In this document: positions 13,013 to 20,652 of the stretch, one piece after another
Numbering within the stretch: position 1 is the first letter of the stretch
Layout: each line of letters opens with the position of its first letter
DNA from: an uncultured Oscillospiraceae bacterium
GTDB taxonomy: Bacteria > Bacillota_A > Clostridia > Oscillospirales > Oscillospiraceae
Length of the DNA: 20,652 nt
Assembly (NCBI GenBank): GCA_910579155.1
Contig: CAJTTS010000059.1
Coordinates: 1-20,652, forward strand
Reading direction: 5' to 3'
The notes under the pieces: model-generated
The model's database searches: none
Told to the model about the DNA's origin: nothing
The model's input: the letters and a program-made list of their open reading frames with translations, nothing else
Position numbers and translations under genes: made by a program

Positions 13013-16000
13013 GCCTTTACCCATCTGCATTTACATACAGAATACTCCCTTCTGGACGGCGCGTGCCGTATCGACCAACTGGTACAGCGGGTGAAGGCGC
13101 TGGGACAGTCCGCCGTGGCCATCACCGACCATGGGGTGATGTACGGGGTCATCGACTTTTACCGGGCCTGCAAGGCGGCGGGGGTGAAGCCTGTCATTGG
13201 GTGCGAGGTCTACGTGGCCCCCCGCACCCGGTTCGACCGGGTCCATGAGCTGGACGGTTCGGCACGGCACCTGGTCCTTTTGTGCCGCAATGAGCAGGGC
13301 TACCGCAACCTGAGCTATATGGTGTCTATGGCCTTCACGGAGGGATTTTACATCAAGCCCCGCATCGATATGGACCTGCTCCGGGAGCACCACGAGGGGC
13401 TTATCGCCCTGTCCGCCTGTCTGGCGGGGGAAATCCCCCGGCGGCTGAGGAACGGCGACTACGAGGGCGCGAAGGCCCATGCGCTGGAAATGCGAGAGCT
13501 GTTCGGCGAGGACGGCTATTACCTGGAAGTCCAGGACCACAAAATCCCCGAACAGCAGGCGGTCATCGCGGGCATCATGCGCCTGAGCCGCGAAACCGGC
13601 ATTCCCATGGTGGCCACCAACGACTGCCACTACCTGACTCGTGAGGATGCCGCCATGCAGGACGTGCTCATGTGCGTCCAGATGGGCAAGCTGGTGGAGG
13701 ATCAGGAACGTATGCGGTTCGAGACCCAGGAGTTTTACGTCAAGAGCGAGGAAGAAATGCGCACTCTCTTTCCCAATTGCCGGTCGGCCATCGAAAACAC
13801 TCAAAAGGTGGTGGACCTGTGCAATGTGGAGTTTGAGTTCGGTAAATACCATCTGCCGGAGTTCAAACTTCCCGGGGGAGAGACGGACGGGGATGCCTAC
13901 TTCGAGAAGCTGTGCTGGAAGGGCTTTGACCAGCGCTACCCGGGCGGCGGGGAGGATTTGCGCGACCGCCTGCGCATGGAGATGGGCGTCATCCGGCAAA
14001 TGGGCTTCGTGGATTACTTCCTCATCGTGTCCGACTTCATCGGCTACGCCAAGTCGGAGGGCATCCCGGTGGGGCCGGGCCGCGGGTCGGGGGCCGGGTC
14101 TATGGTGGCCTACTGCCTGCGGATCACCGACGTGGATCCTATCAAGTACGGCCTCATCTTCGAGCGGTTTTTGAACCCCGAGCGGGTGACCATGCCCGAT
14201 ATCGACATCGACTTCTGCATCCGGCGGCGGCAGGAGGTCATTGACTATGTGTCCCGGAAGTACGGCGAGGATCACGTGGTGCAAATCGTCACCTTCGGCA
14301 CCATGAAGGCCAAGGCCGCCATCCGGGACGTGGGCCGGGTGCTGAACTTCCCATATGCCGAGGTGGACAACATCGCCAAACAGGTGCCCTTTGACCCGAA
14401 AATGACCCTGGACAAGGCGCTGGTGCTGTCCAAGGGGCTGAGCGACCTCTACAACGGGGAGGAGCGGGTGAAGGAACTGGTGGACATGGCCCGAAAGATT
14501 GAGGGGATGCCCCGCAATGCCTCCACCCACGCCGCCGGGGTAGTGATCACCAAGCGGCCGGTGTATGAATACGTCCCCCTGGCCACCAACGACGGCCAGC
14601 CCGTCACCCAGTACACGATGACCACCATTGAGGAGCTGGGCCTGCTGAAAATGGACTTTCTGGGTCTGCGCAACCTGACCGTGCTGGACGACGCGGTAAA
14701 GATGGTACAGAAGGAGCTTCCCGGCTTCAAGCTGGAGGACGTCCCGGACGACGACCAGGCCGTCTATCAGATGCTGTCCGAGGGCAAGACCTCCGGCGTG
14801 TTCCAGATGGAGTCGGCGGGTATGACCAGCGTGGGCGTGGGTCTCAAGCCCAAGAGCATTGAGGATATCTGCGCTATCATTGCCCTATACCGTCCCGGAC
14901 CCATGGACTCCATCCCCAAATTCCTGGCTTGCGCGCAAAACCCGGCGCTGGTCACTTACAAGCACCCGCTTCTGGAACCTATTTTATCCAACACCTACGG
15001 TTGTATTGTCTACCAGGAGCAGGTCATTGAGATTTTCCGCAAGCTGGCGGGCTATTCCCTGGGCCAGGCGGACATGGTGCGTCGGGCCATGAGCAAGAAG
15101 AAGGAAAAGGACGTTCAGCGGGAGAGGGAGTCTTTCATCCACGGCGACCCAAAGCGGAACATTGCCGGATGCCTTGCCAACGGTATCCCCGAGGCAACGG
15201 CCCAGTCCATCTACGACGAGATCAACGATTTCGCTCACTACGCCTTTAACAAATCCCACTCCCTGGCCTATGCCATTGTGGCCTATCAGACGGCCTGGTT
15301 CAAGTGCCGCCATCCCAGGGAATATATGGCCGCCCTGCTTACCTCCGTACTGGACTCCCAGGACAAGGTGGCGGAGTATATCGCCGAGTGTAAGGAGAAC
15401 GGTATCGCCCTGCTGCCGCCGGACATCAACGAGTCGGGCGCGGCCTTCACCGTGTCCGGGCCCAACATCCGGTTTGGGTTGGCCGCTTTGAAGGGCGTGG
15501 GCGTGGGTTTCACCAACGCCGTGCTGGCCGAGCGGGAGAAAGGCGGGTCCTTTGTGTCCTTCCCGGAGTTCTGCGCCCGGATGTACGACTGCGACCTGAA
15601 CAAGCGGGTGCTGGACAGCCTGATTCGATCCGGTTCCTTTGACAGCATGGGCGTGCGCCGTTCTCAGCTTTTGAAGGTGTACGAGCAGGTGGTGGACTCC
15701 ATCAGCCGCGACCGGAGAAAGAACCTGGAGGGCCAGTTTGACCTATTCGGCGGGGGAGGGGGGACCGCCTCCGTTCCCACGGTAATCTATCCCGATATCC
15801 CCGAGTTCTCCCCCGGGGAACTGATGGCTATGGAGAAGGAGACCACCGGCCTCTATCTCTCCGGCCACCCCATGGACCAATATCGGAAGCAGGCTCAGAA
15901 ATATGGAGCAGTATCTATTGCGGCAGTGATGGCAGGAAATGGGGAGGAACGCGACCGCCGGTACGGCGACGGAGCGCGGGTGACCCTGGCGGGGGTGGTG

Positions 16001-16480
16001 GCCTCTGTGCGCACCAAAACCACCAAAAACAATTCCCTGATGGCCTACGTGATGCTGGAGGATGCCACCGGTAGCATTGAGCTGCTGTGCTTTTCTCGTA
16101 CCCTCAGCGAGAGCGGGGCTTATCTGAAGGTGAATTTCCCTGTGGTGGTGACGGGTAAGGTGTCTATCCGGGACGAGAAGGCCCCTCAGATTATGGTGGA
16201 CCGTGCGGCTCCCTTGTCCGAGGAGCGGGGGCTGGCCCGGGCCGGGACAGGGGAGGAGCGGGTACTGTGGATCAAGCTGCCCGATGGGAGAGAGAGCTTT
16301 ACTTGGTTGAAAAAACTGATGAACATGTTTCCGGGGGAGTCCACCGCCATCGTCTACCTGGAGGATCAGAAAAAGAAGCTCCAGACCCGTTGCATCATCC
16401 ACGACGCCCTGCTGGCGGAGCTGCGGGAGACGTTGGGAGAGGAGAGCGTAGTTCTGAAGGCAAAACAGACCGGAAACTGA
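13010..16480 (+). CDS. dnaE: DNA polymerase III alpha subunit, DnaE type
   Basis: This 1156-residue replicative polymerase belongs to the C-family. The N-terminal PHP domain (about 1-270) keeps the metal-binding pattern HLHLH, TDHG, GCEVY and NDCHYL. The polymerase core shows GPGRGSGAGS from residue 355, PDIDIDF with Asp399 and Asp401 as catalytic aspartates, and KMDFLGL with the third at Asp549. An OB fold lies near 985-1070 (VTLAGVVASVRTK). No internal exonuclease is inserted, so it is DnaE rather than PolC. A GTG at 13001 would add three residues, but the GTG at 13010 has correct ribosome binding site spacing. It overlaps no gene when started there and follows the small membrane protein by a few bases. 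A cardiolipin synthase comes next. Confidence 0.96.
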   Translation: MAFTHLHLHTEYSLLDGACRIDQLVQRVKALGQSAVAITDHGVMYGVIDFYRACKAAGVKPVIGCEVYVAPRTRFDRVHELDGSARHLVLLCRNEQGYRNLSYMVSMAFTEGFYIKPRIDMDLLREHHEGLIALSACLAGEIPRRLRNGDYEGAKAHALEMRELFGEDGYYLEVQDHKIPEQQAVIAGIMRLSRETGIPMVATNDCHYLTREDAAMQDVLMCVQMGKLVEDQERMRFETQEFYVKSEEEMRTLFPNCRSAIENTQKVVDLCNVEFEFGKYHLPEFKLPGGETDGDAYFEKLCWKGFDQRYPGGGEDLRDRLRMEMGVIRQMGFVDYFLIVSDFIGYAKSEGIPVGPGRGSGAGSMVAYCLRITDVDPIKYGLIFERFLNPERVTMPDIDIDFCIRRRQEVIDYVSRKYGEDHVVQIVTFGTMKAKAAIRDVGRVLNFPYAEVDNIAKQVPFDPKMTLDKALVLSKGLSDLYNGEERVKELVDMARKIEGMPRNASTHAAGVVITKRPVYEYVPLATNDGQPVTQYTMTTIEELGLLKMDFLGLRNLTVLDDAVKMVQKELPGFKLEDVPDDDQAVYQMLSEGKTSGVFQMESAGMTSVGVGLKPKSIEDICAIIALYRPGPMDSIPKFLACAQNPALVTYKHPLLEPILSNTYGCIVYQEQVIEIFRKLAGYSLGQADMVRRAMSKKKEKDVQRERESFIHGDPKRNIAGCLANGIPEATAQSIYDEINDFAHYAFNKSHSLAYAIVAYQTAWFKCRHPREYMAALLTSVLDSQDKVAEYIAECKENGIALLPPDINESGAAFTVSGPNIRFGLAALKGVGVGFTNAVLAEREKGGSFVSFPEFCARMYDCDLNKRVLDSLIRSGSFDSMGVRRSQLLKVYEQVVDSISRDRRKNLEGQFDLFGGGGGTASVPTVIYPDIPEFSPGELMAMEKETTGLYLSGHPMDQYRKQAQKYGAVSIAAVMAGNGEERDRRYGDGARVTLAGVVASVRTKTTKNNSLMAYVMLEDATGSIELLCFSRTLSESGAYLKVNFPVVVTGKVSIRDEKAPQIMVDRAAPLSEERGLARAGTGEERVLWIKLPDGRESFTWLKKLMNMFPGESTAIVYLEDQKKKLQTRCIIHDALLAELRETLGEESVVLKAKQTGN

Positions 16481-16552
16481 CCGGGCAGATCAACGCGAAA
16501 AAGCTGGAAGCTCCCCGGAAGGGCTTCCGGTCGGCATAACCAAGGAGAGACT

Positions 16553-18100
16553 ATGTACAAGATCCTGAATAAAATTGGAAAGGTATTATTTCACCGCCTG
16601 GGTATTGTGGCGGTGCTCATCATTGCCCAGATCATTCTGTATGGCGCGGGACTCATCGTCCTGCGGGACAGCGTCTATTTTGACAGGGTAGAGTGGTTGT
16701 TTCTGACCCTGTCAATCCTTGCCGCCATGTGGATCGTGGGGAGTAAGACCAACCCGGGCTATAAGATCGGTTGGATCATCATCGTGCTGGGGCTCATGCC
16801 CTTCGGTTCCCTGGCCTACCTGTTGCTGGGGGGTAATCACCTTTCCAAGTTCAACCAGCGCCGCCTCAAGACCATGGAGCGGAAGATTCGCAAAAACCTG
16901 GGGGCGGAGTGCGGCCGGTCCGCCTCTTTGGGGGAGCTGCTGGGAGAAGACGCGGCCTGCATGGCCCGATACCTGGAGCAGACCACCCATTGTCCCGTCT
17001 ATGGCAACACCCGCAGCAAATACTACCCGCTGGGGGACAACTGCTACAACGACATCTTGGACGCGCTGCGGGGGGCGGAGCGCTACATCTTCATCGAGTA
17101 TTTCATCATCGAGGAGGGCAAACTGTGGAACTCCATCCTGGATATTTTGAAAGCGAAAGCGCGGCAGGGAGTGGAAGTCCGGGTCATTTACGATGACATC
17201 GGTTCCATCTCCACCCTGCCGGGAGATTATCCCGCCAGGCTGGAAAAGCTGGGAGTGCATTGCCGGGTGTTTAACCGGTTCGTTCCGGTGGTGTCCTTGC
17301 GCCAGAACAACCGGGACCACCGGAAATATATGATTGTGGACGGTCGAGTGGCGTTCACTGGCGGAATCAATATGGCGGATGAGTATATCAATGTCAAGCC
17401 CCGTTTTGGCCACTGGAAGGATTCCGCCATCCGGTTGGAAGGGGACGCGGTGTGGTCCATGACCGTGTCCTTCCTGGCCATGTGGGACTTCACCGACAGC
17501 GAGCAGGAGCACTTTACCCCCTTCCGCCCCGTTCCCGCCAGGGGAGGCGCGTCGGGTTACGTTCAGCCCTACCACGATTGCCCGTGGGACAACGAGCCGG
17601 TGGGTCAGTCGGTGTACCTCAACCTGATCTACCGGGCCAAGCGGTACGTGTATATCACCACGCCATACCTGGTGATTGATTACTCCCTGACCATGGCTCT
17701 GGTCACCTCCGCTAAGTCCGGAGTGGATGTGCGCATCATCGTCCCCCATATTCCGGACAAAAAGACAGTATTTGAGATGACTCGCTCCCACTATGAGGAG
17801 TTGCTGGAAGCGGGAGTAAAAATCTTCGAGTACGAGCCCGGCTTCATCCATGCCAAGAACTTTGTGGTGGATGACCGCTTTGCCACCGTGGGTACGGTGA
17901 ATCTGGACTATCGCAGCATGTTCCTGCACTTTGAAAACGGCGTGCTGTTGTACGATACACCCTCCGTGGCGGATATCCGGAATGACTTTCTGGATACCCA
18001 GACTAAGAGCCTCATGGCGACCTTGGAGGATTGCCGGTCCACCTCGCTGCCCCGGCGGCTGTTTCGAGACTTGCTGCGGCTGTTTTCACCGCTACTGTGA
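16553..18100 (+). CDS. cls: Cardiolipin synthase, two HKD phospholipase-D motifs
   Basis: This 515-residue membrane enzyme condenses two phosphatidylglycerols into cardiolipin and glycerol. Three hydrophobic segments lie at about 14-37, 47-63 and 70-92; the third ends in a GGN motif typical of the family's N-terminal membrane region. The two phospholipase-D motifs are HRKYMIVDG (His256, Lys258, Asp263) and HAKNFVVDD (His433, Lys435, Asp440), both complete. Length fits bacterial Cls. ATG at 16553 has CCAAGGAGAG upstream. It starts 72 bp after dnaE with no promoter I can see between, so it is probably co-transcribed with the cluster. A hairpin follows its stop. Confidence 0.94.
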   Translation: MYKILNKIGKVLFHRLGIVAVLIIAQIILYGAGLIVLRDSVYFDRVEWLFLTLSILAAMWIVGSKTNPGYKIGWIIIVLGLMPFGSLAYLLLGGNHLSKFNQRRLKTMERKIRKNLGAECGRSASLGELLGEDAACMARYLEQTTHCPVYGNTRSKYYPLGDNCYNDILDALRGAERYIFIEYFIIEEGKLWNSILDILKAKARQGVEVRVIYDDIGSISTLPGDYPARLEKLGVHCRVFNRFVPVVSLRQNNRDHRKYMIVDGRVAFTGGINMADEYINVKPRFGHWKDSAIRLEGDAVWSMTVSFLAMWDFTDSEQEHFTPFRPVPARGGASGYVQPYHDCPWDNEPVGQSVYLNLIYRAKRYVYITTPYLVIDYSLTMALVTSAKSGVDVRIIVPHIPDKKTVFEMTRSHYEELLEAGVKIFEYEPGFIHAKNFVVDDRFATVGTVNLDYRSMFLHFENGVLLYDTPSVADIRNDFLDTQTKSLMATLEDCRSTSLPRRLFRDLLRLFSPLL

Positions 18101-18104
18101 AAAG

Positions 18105-18140
18105 ACAGGCAGTGTCCGGTTTGATTCGGGCACTGCCTGT
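18105..18140 (+). terminator. Terminator-like hairpin after cls
   Basis: ACAGGCAGTGTCCG pairs with CGGGCACTGCCTGT as a 14-bp stem with one wobble pair and an 8-nt loop, starting four bases after the cls stop. No T run follows at once (the nearest is at 18159-18163), so its efficiency as an intrinsic terminator is uncertain. Confidence 0.55.
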
Positions 18141-18190
18141 GTGCGCAAAAGCGTGATTTTTACCAGACTGCTTTCCGGCTGGAAAATTAG

Positions 18191-18224
18191 TTTTTGCAAT
18201 TTTGACATTGACAACTTGCAAAAA
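18191..18224. promoter_or_regulatory. Candidate operator of the amt-PII gene
   Basis: TTTTTGCAA (18191-18199) and TTGCAAAAA (18216-18224) form a perfect 9-bp inverted repeat with a 16-bp spacer that contains the -35 region. The geometry and placement suit a dimeric regulator that blocks the promoter. The regulator is not in this window. Confidence 0.5.
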
Positions 18225-18236
18225 TGGGCGTATGAT
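18208..18236 (+). promoter_or_regulatory. Promoter of the amt-PII gene
   Basis: TTGACA (18208-18213), a 17-bp spacer and TATGAT (18231-18236) form a strong promoter. A second TTGACA at 18202-18207 directly precedes it but is badly spaced. The transcript would start near 18243, leaving a leader of about 80 nt before ATG 18324. Confidence 0.85.
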
Positions 18237-18245
18237 GGGCTCCAT

Positions 18246-18305
18246 GAAAAGCAACGGCGCTTTGGAGGTGCACCTCCTGGAATGCTGTTGCTTTTCTATT
18301 TTTTT
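18246..18305 (+). terminator. Intrinsic terminator in the amt leader (candidate attenuator)
   Basis: GAAAAGCAAC (18246-18255) pairs with GTTGCTTTTC (18287-18296) as a perfect 10-bp stem, followed by TATTTTTTTG. The apical part holds a perfect palindrome GGAGGTGCACCTCC (18264-18277). It sits between a strong promoter and the amt ribosome binding site (GAGGAG, 18309-18314), so it should stop most transcription unless relieved. The CTCCT at 18274-18278 could also pair with the amt AGGAG at 18310-18314 in another fold. Confidence 0.7.
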
Positions 18306-18323
18306 GAAGAGGAGAGAACAGGT

Positions 18324-20063
18324 ATGACCGTAGAATTTTGGTTTTTGATCGGTGCGGCATTGGTGTTCTGGATGCAGGCCGGTTTTGCTATGGTAGAGAC
18401 CGGCTTTACCCGGGCAAAAAATGCAGGCAACATCATTATGAAGAACCTGATGGACTTTTGCATCGGCACAGTGGTATTTTCCTTGCTGGGCTATATGCTG
18501 ATGATGGGAGAGGATGTTCTGTTTGGCCTGGTCGGGCTGCCTAACATGGAACTGTGGACCAACTTCAAGGACTTTATTGCAAGTCCGGCTGACGGTTCCT
18601 TCACTGGGGCATCCACGTTCGTGTTCAACCTGGTGTTTTGCGCCACCACCGCCACCATTGTGTCCGGCGCTATGGCGGAACGCACCAAGTTTTCCGCCTA
18701 TTGTATCTACTCCGCCGTCATCTCCCTGCTGGTGTATCCTATCGAGGCCCACTGGATCTGGGGCGGCGGTTGGCTGAGCCAGATGGGTTTCCATGACTAC
18801 GCCGGGTCCTGTGCTATTCATATGGTGGGCGGGATTGCGGCGCTGGTTGGAGCTATTTTCCTGGGTCCTCGGCTGGGTAAGTATGTCAGAGACAGGGACG
18901 GCAAGGTAATCAAGGTCAATGCTATCCCCGGCCACTCCATCACTTTGGGTGCGCTGGGTGTGTTTATCCTGTGGCTGGGCTGGTACGGCTTTAACGGCGC
19001 GGCGGCTACCAGCGCCTCGGAGCTGGCCTCCATCTTCTTGACCACCACTATTGCTCCCTCGATGGCCACCGTGGTCACCATGTTGTTTACCTGGATTCAC
19101 AACGGCAAGCCAGACGTATCCATGTGCCTGAACGCATCCCTGGCGGGCCTGGTGGGAATTACGGCGGGGTGTGACGCCATGGATGCCTTGGGTGCAACGG
19201 TTGTGGGTGTGGTGTCTGGCATCCTGGTGGTGGTTGTGGTGGAAGTGTTGGATCTGAGGCTGCACATCGACGACCCGGTGGGCGCGGTGGGTGTTCACTG
19301 CGCCAACGGACTGTGGGGTACTCTTGCCGTGGGTTTGCTGGCCGCCCCTGACGCCCCTGCCGGACTGTCCGGTTTGCTGTATACCGGCTCGGTCGGCCAG
19401 CTTGGTATTCAGATGCTGGGAGTGGCCGCCGTAGCCACGTACGCCACCGTGGTTATGATAATCACATTTTTCTTTATCGGCCAGTTCCATGGCCTGCGGG
19501 TTACCGAAGAGGAGGAATTGGTCGGCCTGGACAGCACCGAGCACGGTTTACCCAGCGCATATCCGGACTTCGCTCCCGCAGTGGAACAGTTCGGGGCTTA
19601 TACCGGAGCGGCCCCCGTGGCGGTTCCTGCCAAGGACACGGTTCCTCCCGCCGAGGCTGTCCAAGTGAAACGAGTACCCTCCTTTGAGTCTGCCGAGGGT
19701 GACGGTGTCAAGTTTACCAAGGTGGAAATTGTCTGCCGGGAGGCCCGATTTGACGCGCTAAAAAATGCCCTCATGGAGCTGGGTATTACCGGAATGACCG
19801 TGTCCCATGTGCTGGGCTGCGGCGTCCAGGGCGGCAAACCGGAGTATTACCGCGGCGTTGCCGTGGAGACCAATCTGTTGCCCAAGGTACGGGTGGATGT
19901 GGTGGTGAGCAAAGTGCCTGTTCGCAGCGTTATTGAGACCGCCAAGCGGACACTGTACACCGGACACATCGGTGACGGCAAGATTTTTGTCTACGATGTG
20001 GAGAATGTGGTGAAGGTTCGCACCGGTGAGGAGGGCTACGACGCCCTCCAGGACGTGGAATAA
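18324..20063 (+). CDS. amt: Ammonium transporter fused to a C-terminal PII (GlnK-like) domain
   Basis: This 579-residue protein combines two modules. Residues 1 to about 406 are an Amt/MEP/Rh channel with about eleven membrane helices. It has MQAGFAMVETGFTRAKN, HWIWGGGWL, and the pore twin histidines His166 (AIHMVGG) and His325 (VGVHCANG). A Pro/Ala-rich linker (about 407-463) leads to a PII domain (464 to about 575) with a T-loop GCGVQGGKPEYYRG. Tyr509 lies where GlnB/GlnK has the uridylylated Tyr51. B-loop TGHIGDGKIFV and C-loop RTGEEG complete it. Free GlnK normally plugs AmtB when nitrogen is plentiful; here the plug is tethered. ATG at 18324 has GAGGAG upstream. The gene is monocistronic, with operator-like, promoter and attenuator-like elements before it and a terminator after it. 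Confidence 0.95.
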   Translation: MTVEFWFLIGAALVFWMQAGFAMVETGFTRAKNAGNIIMKNLMDFCIGTVVFSLLGYMLMMGEDVLFGLVGLPNMELWTNFKDFIASPADGSFTGASTFVFNLVFCATTATIVSGAMAERTKFSAYCIYSAVISLLVYPIEAHWIWGGGWLSQMGFHDYAGSCAIHMVGGIAALVGAIFLGPRLGKYVRDRDGKVIKVNAIPGHSITLGALGVFILWLGWYGFNGAAATSASELASIFLTTTIAPSMATVVTMLFTWIHNGKPDVSMCLNASLAGLVGITAGCDAMDALGATVVGVVSGILVVVVVEVLDLRLHIDDPVGAVGVHCANGLWGTLAVGLLAAPDAPAGLSGLLYTGSVGQLGIQMLGVAAVATYATVVMIITFFFIGQFHGLRVTEEEELVGLDSTEHGLPSAYPDFAPAVEQFGAYTGAAPVAVPAKDTVPPAEAVQVKRVPSFESAEGDGVKFTKVEIVCREARFDALKNALMELGITGMTVSHVLGCGVQGGKPEYYRGVAVETNLLPKVRVDVVVSKVPVRSVIETAKRTLYTGHIGDGKIFVYDVENVVKVRTGEEGYDALQDVE

Positions 20064-20072
20064 CATGGGAAC

Positions 20073-20110
20073 AAGGACCGCTGTCCCAGGGATGGGATGG
20101 CGGTCCTTTT
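20073..20110 (+). terminator. Terminator of amt
   Basis: AAGGACCGC (20073-20081) pairs with GCGGTCCTT (20100-20108), giving a T-rich end TTTT. It starts about ten bases after the amt stop. Confidence 0.82.
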
Positions 20111-20142
20111 GATTGCAGCGGGACAGGGGAGGACCATAAACC

Positions 20143-20180
20143 GTAAAGAAAGACCGCCCGAAGCGATGCTCCGGGCGGTC
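20143..20180 (-). terminator. Minus-strand terminator facing amt
   Basis: On the minus strand, GACCGCCCG (20180-20172) pairs with CGGGCGGTC (20160-20152), followed by TTTCTTT. It would end a transcript arriving from the right, convergent with amt, although no convincing gene lies within the window to its right. Confidence 0.65.
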
Positions 20181-20652
20181 AATGTGTGCGTTTGGATGGT
20201 GTGAAAAAAGGTTGTTATTGTGCTTTTTCGTTTGGTCCTTTTGTGCGACTTATTTTGTCCTCCGGCGCACCCTCCCAAACTCATTCCCAACGCCCTCCCA
20301 ACAGGGCTTGTCCAAAGAATGGTCAGGCACCGGCTCTCAATTTTTTCTCTCAAAAACCCTCCGAATTACCCCCGCCCGCCGCCAAAAGGGCAATAAAAAA
20401 GAGCCCAGAGCAATTCGCAATGAACTACTCTGGACTCTCAAATTTTACTCAGTGCTTGCTCTCAACGCTGCTCGGAAAGGGACAAAACTGGGAGCAGAAT
20501 TGGGATGGTTTTGGGTGGGGCAAGCTCAAAGGTGTAGACGTTCGGCGAATAATGCACACGTTGTCTGAATTATTTTGACCTCGTTTTCTCCACATTTTCT
20601 CCCCAGGCGCACCCCCGCAACCCCCTCATTTCTTCCCTTTCAGGGGGCAAAC
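20181..20652. other. About 470 bp without a convincing gene
   Basis: Open frames of 105-130 codons exist on both strands here, but they lack ribosome binding sites, have odd composition and run through terminator hairpins. What I do see is a minus-strand terminator at 20395-20437, and two related segments at about 20245-20290 and 20565-20640 sharing TTATTTTG(T/A)CCTC and GGCGCACCC. The last 83 bp (20570-20652) leave one minus-strand frame open to the edge, ending TRSK, which could be the 3' end of a gene lying outside the window. Nothing firmer can be said. Confidence 0.5.
20395..20437 (-). terminator. Minus-strand terminator-like hairpin
   Basis: On the minus strand, GAGTCCAGAG (20437-20428) pairs with CTCTGGGCTC (20410-20401) with one wobble, followed by six Ts (20400-20395). 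It suits the end of a transcript entering from the right edge of the window. Confidence 0.6.

Noticed and set aside
13031..14530. 499-codon minus-strand open frame inside dnaE
   Set aside because: It is a shadow of the dnaE codon pattern; composition is rich in His, Gly and Val without any recognisable motif.
16508..16533. Hairpin GGAAGC/GCTTCC between dnaE and cls as a terminator
   Set aside because: The stem is only six pairs with a loop of eleven bases and no T run, so dnaE and cls are more likely co-transcribed.
18012..19544. 510-codon minus-strand open frame opposite amt
   Set aside because: It spans the cls end, the amt promoter region and amt. It is Gln/His-rich and has no domain, so it is an antisense shadow.
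20186..20578. 130-codon plus-strand open frame at the right edge
   Set aside because: There is no ribosome binding site, it runs through a terminator-like hairpin, its composition looks non-coding, and a second overlapping frame of similar length exists. It cannot be supported as a gene.
1..20652. CRISPR arrays, insertion sequences with terminal inverted repeats, and rRNA genes
   Set aside because: I looked for regular repeat-spacer runs, DDE transposase motifs and rRNA signatures and saw none. The only mobile-element enzyme is the serine recombinase.

Overview
The window comes from a high-GC, Gram-positive, spore-former-type Firmicute. My best guess is an Oscillospiraceae (Clostridium cluster IV) gut lineage. 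The grounds are the whiA-containing murB-rapZ-yvcK-whiA-dnaE gene order, consensus sigma-A promoters (TTGACA-17-TATAAT), strong AGGAGG ribosome binding sites and frequent GTG starts. The genus is inference from sequence feel, not from a search.

Left part (1-2316). On the minus strand, a TrpR/YerC-like repressor, a SAM methyltransferase and the redox chaperone Hsp33 form a compact operon (ATGA overlap, then 2 bp). A tRNA-Val(TAC) with its own consensus promoter is cut by the window start. The divergent purA at 2317-3603 has its own promoter and terminator.

Middle (3731-8572). This is the most interesting region. A gene of a conserved but functionally unassigned clostridial family is split in two. 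Its 5' part is at 3731-4183 and its 3' part at about 8190-8572. Between them lie about 4.01 kb bounded by short shared cores (TGTGGC or GGCAGTG). The insert carries a zinc-ribbon protein (minus strand), a class-3 aldehyde dehydrogenase with its own promoter and terminator, a 45-residue ORF, and a large serine recombinase whose stop codon lies in the right junction. Joining the halves at either core restores one open frame of 275-276 residues. I read this as a small serine-integrase element with metabolic cargo inside a host gene, reversible in principle and formally like the skin elements that interrupt sporulation genes.

Right-middle (8596-18140). murB-rapZ-yvcK-whiA, a small two-helix membrane protein, dnaE and a cardiolipin synthase run as one plus-strand cluster for cell-wall precursor synthesis, carbon/envelope control, replication and membrane lipid synthesis. 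Coupling is tight from murB to dnaE.

Right end (18141-20652). An ammonium transporter carries a PII (GlnK-type) signalling domain fused at its C terminus. Its upstream region combines a perfect 9-bp inverted repeat around the -35, a consensus promoter and an intrinsic terminator between promoter and ribosome binding site, which suggests operator control plus attenuation. After the amt terminator, about 470 bp hold no convincing gene, only minus-strand terminator-like hairpins and a diverged repeat.
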